Source of the DNA: Nymphalis io
Lineage: Eukaryota > Arthropoda > Insecta > Lepidoptera > Nymphalidae
Direction: 5' to 3'
Assembly (NCBI RefSeq): GCF_905147045.1
Contig: NC_065894.1
Span: 14,483,501-14,547,500, forward strand
Length of the DNA stretch: 64,000 nucleotides
Part shown: positions 60,200 through 64,000 of the stretch, one piece after another
How the letters are laid out: every line of letters begins with the position of its first letter
Numbering within the stretch: the stretch's first letter is position 1
Notes under the pieces: generated by a model
What the model was told of the DNA's origin: nothing
Database searches by the model: none
The model's input: only the letters and a program-made list of their open reading frames with translations
Translations under genes and position numbers: made by a program

Positions 60200-61400
60200 G
60201 TGTGTGAGTGGTGGCTCATCGTACATTCGTCCCACATTATAAGACAGAACTTTTGAAAAAGTTCTCACAACCCACACAAACTATATAAACAAACATAGTC
60301 TGTTCAAAGATGGCGCTGCTAACAGAATTCAAATGGAATTAAGTTATTCTTATTATGATATTATTAATAATGATATTATTTCTAAAGGATTTTATTTTAA
60401 ATATTGTCAAAGTAATTAACCCTTTAACAATAAATTAAACATCAAAAATGTCTTTAAAAGTTTCAAACAATCAAAACAGAGTCTACTATAAATTAAATAT
60501 TGTTGTAATTGGTTGATAAATCATTGATTTTGTTTTTTTTTTTCTTTCGATAGTTTTTTTGACGCATGGCTTATGATTCTACTATAATTTCTCTGATTGT
60601 ATTGTCAATAGTATACGCTCGAATCATGTGTATATTGAATGTATGTAATGTATGTATACTTGAATTAATTTACATGATTTAGTAACTTATTTTTCAAGAT
60701 TGCATTATTTACACTTACTACCATTTCGACGACCCAAATGGGCCCTTTTGCCTTTTGCTGGCATTTTTCACTGTAACACACACACACACAAATAGACCAA
60801 ATTGTTGTATTTACTGATAAAAACGGTATACCGATAATATATTTGATCTTTTAGTGTTATACACGTTTACATTTCTTTTTTTTCTCCCTTTTCTGGCGTG
60901 TATTTTATATTTCTTATCCTTTAAAAAAATCATTAAATATTTCGCAATTTTTAAATGTCAAAATGAAGCTACGCTTCTCGTGAATGACGTGGACGAAAGT
61001 TCGATGAGGTTAATTATTTTGATATTGTTCATACAAAAATACTAAAATCGTGGTTACAAAATGGAATTATGAGTTAGGAGCGTGAAAATTTGGGGTTATA
61101 TGTATTTTTTGAGGCAAAATCTAAATAAAATACAAAATTAAAAAATGTCAAAAAATTAGAAAAATAAATTCTGGATAGACCCTTAACACCTAGCGGTATG
61201 AAATAAATTTTACGACCGATTCTCATACCTTCCAAATATACATAACAAATTTCATACACATCGGTCGAGCCGTTTTGGAGGAGTTCGACCACAAACACCG
61301 TGACACGAGATTTTTATGTATTAGATATACACACTCATATACAAACATACATTTCAGATGTCTATCTAGATATAGACCAAGATACTTTTCAGAAGAAACT
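60200..61400. other. Unclassified repeat-derived DNA
   Basis: 61188-61320 (CATCGGTCGAGCCGTTTTGGAGGAGTTCGACCACAAACACCGTGACACGAGA) is a block I recall as frequent at the ends of lepidopteran repeats. A short CA run lies at 60777-60790. No gene. Confidence 0.5.
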
Positions 61401-61439
61401 TGGGTTAGGGATTCGTTATTTATGTATAAGTTTGAGTGA

Positions 61440-62182
61440 CTTTCAATTTTTTTGTTTTTAGCACTAAAAATTATATAATTAGTTTTCGAGGTATTTACAG
61501 TTAGCAGGTTATCTTGGAACCAATAAGATAGTGTCTAAGTCTTGTTGTGCTTTTCTAATGATAGAATACGTTAGTGTTATCAGCATAGGATGTTATATCA
61601 CCTATCAGGCTTAAGTTGGGTACATTGTTGACGTATATTATCAATAACAGGGGCCAAGGATTGATCCTTGCGGTACGCCGTAGGTTAAAATTTCATAAGT
61701 ACTTTGCACATCTCCAATCCGAACAATTTGTTGTCTATTAGAGAGATAAGACCTGAACGTGTCGTGGACAGTACCCCTGACGCCGATTTTATATACTTTT
61801 TGAAAAAGGAAGCTATGGCTAATTCTATCAAATGCCTTTTTCAACTCAATAAATATTCGGAGAGGTATGCACTTTTAATCGATATTATTTTTCAGATTTG
61901 TCACAGGTCAATTGTTGCGGTTAGAGTATTAGATTTTGCACAAAAGCCATATTGATTTTTACAGAAAAAGTTATTGGTTATGCGGTAATCGTACAGCCAC
62001 TTATATAGAATTTTCTTGAATATTTTAGACATTGTCGCAGGACAGAGATAGGGTGTTAATTACTAGAGTTGGTCTTTTTAGCTGATTTGAAGATTGTACT
62101 CACTTTTGCTACTTTCAGAGAATCCGGGAAGAATCCGTTTCGCAAACAGTGATAAATGCTCGTTATGAGTTTAGGTTGTATT

Positions 62183-62185
<3 letters not shown>
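61440..62185 (-). pseudogene. Degenerate Jockey/CR1-like LINE, reverse-transcriptase core
   Basis: On the minus strand: FFPDSLKVAKVSTIFK, then (61844-61641) MKKAFDRISHSFLFQKVYKI, VHDTFRSYLSNRQQIV and LTYGVPQGSILGP, the fingers and primer-grip motifs of a non-LTR polymerase. The catalytic box reads SYADNT at about 61582 instead of YADDT. Several stops and frame changes. It may be the 5' part of the same family as 58490-59150, but the two copies are not contiguous. Confidence 0.8.

Positions 62186-62237
<52 letters not shown>
62186..62237. repeat. Run of 52 T residues
   Basis: An uninterrupted poly-T, read as poly-A on the minus strand. It separates the LINE fragment at 61440-62185 from a short piece further out (62240-62340) that reads like LINE sequence (HQHGFR). 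It may be an inserted poly-A tail. Confidence 0.95.
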
Positions 62238-62241
<4 letters not shown>

Positions 62242-62477
62242 CTTTTTATTGCCTTGCAACTAATTGCATCTGAACCCGTGCTGGTGAGGATTATCTATAA
62301 TTTTGCTAACTTCTTATTGAGTAGTTGGGGTTAGGACTAGGAGATTCATTTATTTTCGTTACCAATTGAGTTTGTGTATCTATCCTATATAAATATAAAA
62401 TATTATTTGCTAAGATTGACCCTATGGTGGTAAAAAAGGTATTAAAGTAATTAAATATGTATATATTTACATATTTA

Positions 62478-62492
<15 letters not shown>

Positions 62493-62511
<19 letters not shown>

Positions 62512-62519
62512 TTTTTTTA
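62493..62519. repeat. Second T-rich tract with TA microsatellite
   Basis: About 24 T residues preceded by a TA repeat (62475-62493). Confidence 0.9.
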
Positions 62520-62611
62520 TGTATACATACAGGCCAGCACAAAGACCTATCATCGATAAGATATAAAATGGAGTTCATATTATTTTATGTATTATTCATA
62601 ATATGAAAAAA

Positions 62612-62712
62612 GAGTGGAAATGGCCCAGTGGTTAAAAACCCGAGCACACAAACAGACTATTTGATTTTCATATGTTTAATTTGTATTAATTTCAATTGTG
62701 CTCGACGGTGAA
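62612..62712 (+). repeat. Internally deleted SINE copy
   Basis: AAATGGCCCAGTGGTTAAAAACCCGAGCAC is the tRNA-like box-A head of the SINE seen at 52.4 kb, and TTTCAATTGTGCTCGACGGTGAAG belongs to its body. The B-box segment between them is missing. Confidence 0.6.
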
Positions 62713-62719
62713 GTAAAAT

Positions 62720-63753
62720 TATAAAAAAAAGAAGCTTTAGCTCCTACTACTTACAGCCCATATCAAAGGATAAAAGTTTTAAAGAGTTCTAACAACGGCA
62801 TCACCGTGTCGAAAGTGTATACAAACGAAAAAGCGAGCAGAGGGGCCGAGTACACGAATACAGATAGCAGAAATAAAAAGGTTCCGAGGATGTGTTAAGT
62901 ACGAACGCAATGAACGCACACAAAAGATACACAGGCGAAGGAGCTCGAATAATATTTTATCTTATGCAAAGGCTGACCTACTTCTTCTTTAAAATATTAA
63001 ATATTATTTAACAATATATTATAATAGAAATGAAATAGACACAAAAAATGTAAAAAGACCACCATAAGATTTTTCTTCTGGCACATCAGGTAATCCGATG
63101 TTTTCTCGGAGTGCCTGTCGACCGCGGCTGAGACTGACGCGACGGTAATGCCACGGGCCGTTCCTGGTACTTTTCTGTTCAGCAGACTGGACTGTGCGAG
63201 CGGCTTTGTGGCAAATTGAAGGTGGAAGGAAGAAGCTCTCTGCTTTCTTTCTTTGTTTTGTTTTGTTCTTCTTCCGTTTTGTTTCGTTTCGTTTTCTTTT
63301 CTTCTGTCTCATTTTTATAAATTTTGTTTTGTTTTATTTTCTTGTTTTATTTACTTTACTTCTTTCATTTATTTATTTATTGGAGGTTACTCCCAATGGT
63401 GGAGTCAGTCGAGTTAGAGTTGGTCTCCGGGGTCTTTTTGGGCTGCCGGAGAAAGGAGGTGGGAGAGGCGGGTTCGCCCAGTGTCGGTATCGATGCTGGG
63501 TGGACAGACTAAAAGGTCACCGCCTCTCAAACTCGTTTCCCCATCCGGGTGTTGTGGACATGTCTCGCAGCCCGTGGTAGGACCGAGGGCCTTGCCTTAA
63601 CCGGCTGGGCCAAGAGGAGACAACCTCAATAAAAAACATTAGTTTGTAGATCCCGTGATACCACCCGACCTCACGGTGTATATAGGGTTACCAAGGTACA
63701 GGGGGCTCTGCCTTGGTGGACTTTTTATTTCCCCCATACTCGTGGGATTATAC
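62720..63753 (+). other. Probable 5' UTR region of a non-LTR element, and flanking DNA
   Basis: 63360-63753 is GC-richer than its surroundings, contains no long frame and runs straight into the open frame at 63754. The minus-strand reading SRGRQALRENIGLPDVPEEK at about 63050-63130 also looks repeat-derived. Confidence 0.35.
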
Positions 63754-64000
63754 ATGGATAAACAAAACAAAACATTTAAAAACAACGGACTCGGCGATCA
63801 TATGGACAAAGATAACATGGCGGTGGAGGCGGGCGCCCCAATAGCGCGCGCCGAAACCAAAGACACTCTCGTGTCCAAAAAATTGGTGGTCCGACTGGAA
63901 CGACTCTCAGAGTCCGACTCGTCGGCCACCAGCATGGTGATGGTCTCTTCGAGAGACCCCGCCTGTCGTCGGCGGAAGGGCGAGAAGCGGCCCCGTCCTG
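63754..64000 (+). CDS. Start of ORF1 (gag-like) of a probable R1-type non-LTR retrotransposon, cut by the window edge
   Basis: From ATG at 63754 (MDKQNKTFKNNGLGDHMDKD) the frame is open to the last base, 82 codons, and reads LVVRLERLSESDSSATSMVM then RRRKGEKRPRP. The charged, Ser-rich, Arg/Lys-rich start is like gag-type ORF1 of R1/TRAS/SART-type elements. The assignment is by general appearance only; the zinc knuckles and ORF2 that would prove it lie outside the window. Confidence 0.45.
   Translation, partial: MDKQNKTFKNNGLGDHMDKDNMAVEAGAPIARAETKDTLVSKKLVVRLERLSESDSSATSMVMVSSRDPACRRRKGEKRPRP

Overview
This is a stretch of insect nuclear DNA, almost certainly from a lepidopteran and probably a butterfly. 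The signs are intron-rich genes with GC-rich coding exons in an AT-rich background, many short tRNA-derived SINEs of a type familiar from butterflies, degenerate Jockey/CR1-like non-LTR elements, a dead mariner, a Helitron tail, and protein sequences that best resemble insect orthologues. Family names come from recalled sequence similarity; no database search was run.
Left third (1-13.5 kb), housekeeping genes. XRCC1 (+, 3' end only) converges on eIF3f (-, complete, 6 exons). An AT-rich spacer follows that holds a frameshifted fragment of a positive-strand RNA virus helicase. BOLA3 (-) then lies divergently to BOP1 (+, complete, 16 exons). DNA repair, translation initiation, Fe-S maturation and ribosome biogenesis sit side by side without an obvious shared pathway.
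Middle (14.9-35 kb), one large gene. A srGAP-type F-BAR/RhoGAP gene has a 13.2 kb first intron with several isolated GC-rich patches, then 12 exons over 6.4 kb. A charlatan-like C2H2 zinc-finger gene (-, 5 coding exons plus a 5' non-coding exon) follows at 38.2-41.5 kb.
Right (41.5-64 kb), mostly repeat-rich intergenic DNA around one gene. That gene is a palmitoylation-type (cysteine-string) RGS17/19/20-family regulator at 48-53.6 kb, with a candidate 9-nt microexon. Beyond it lie a mariner, two degenerate LINE reverse-transcriptase fragments, a Helitron helicase tail, long homopolymer T tracts, and at the right edge the start of what looks like ORF1 of an R1-like non-LTR element.
Exon boundaries were placed by hand from GT/AG sites, reading-frame phase and protein conservation. 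All seven gene models except XRCC1 (left edge and tandem array) and BOLA3 (first exon) close in frame from start to stop.
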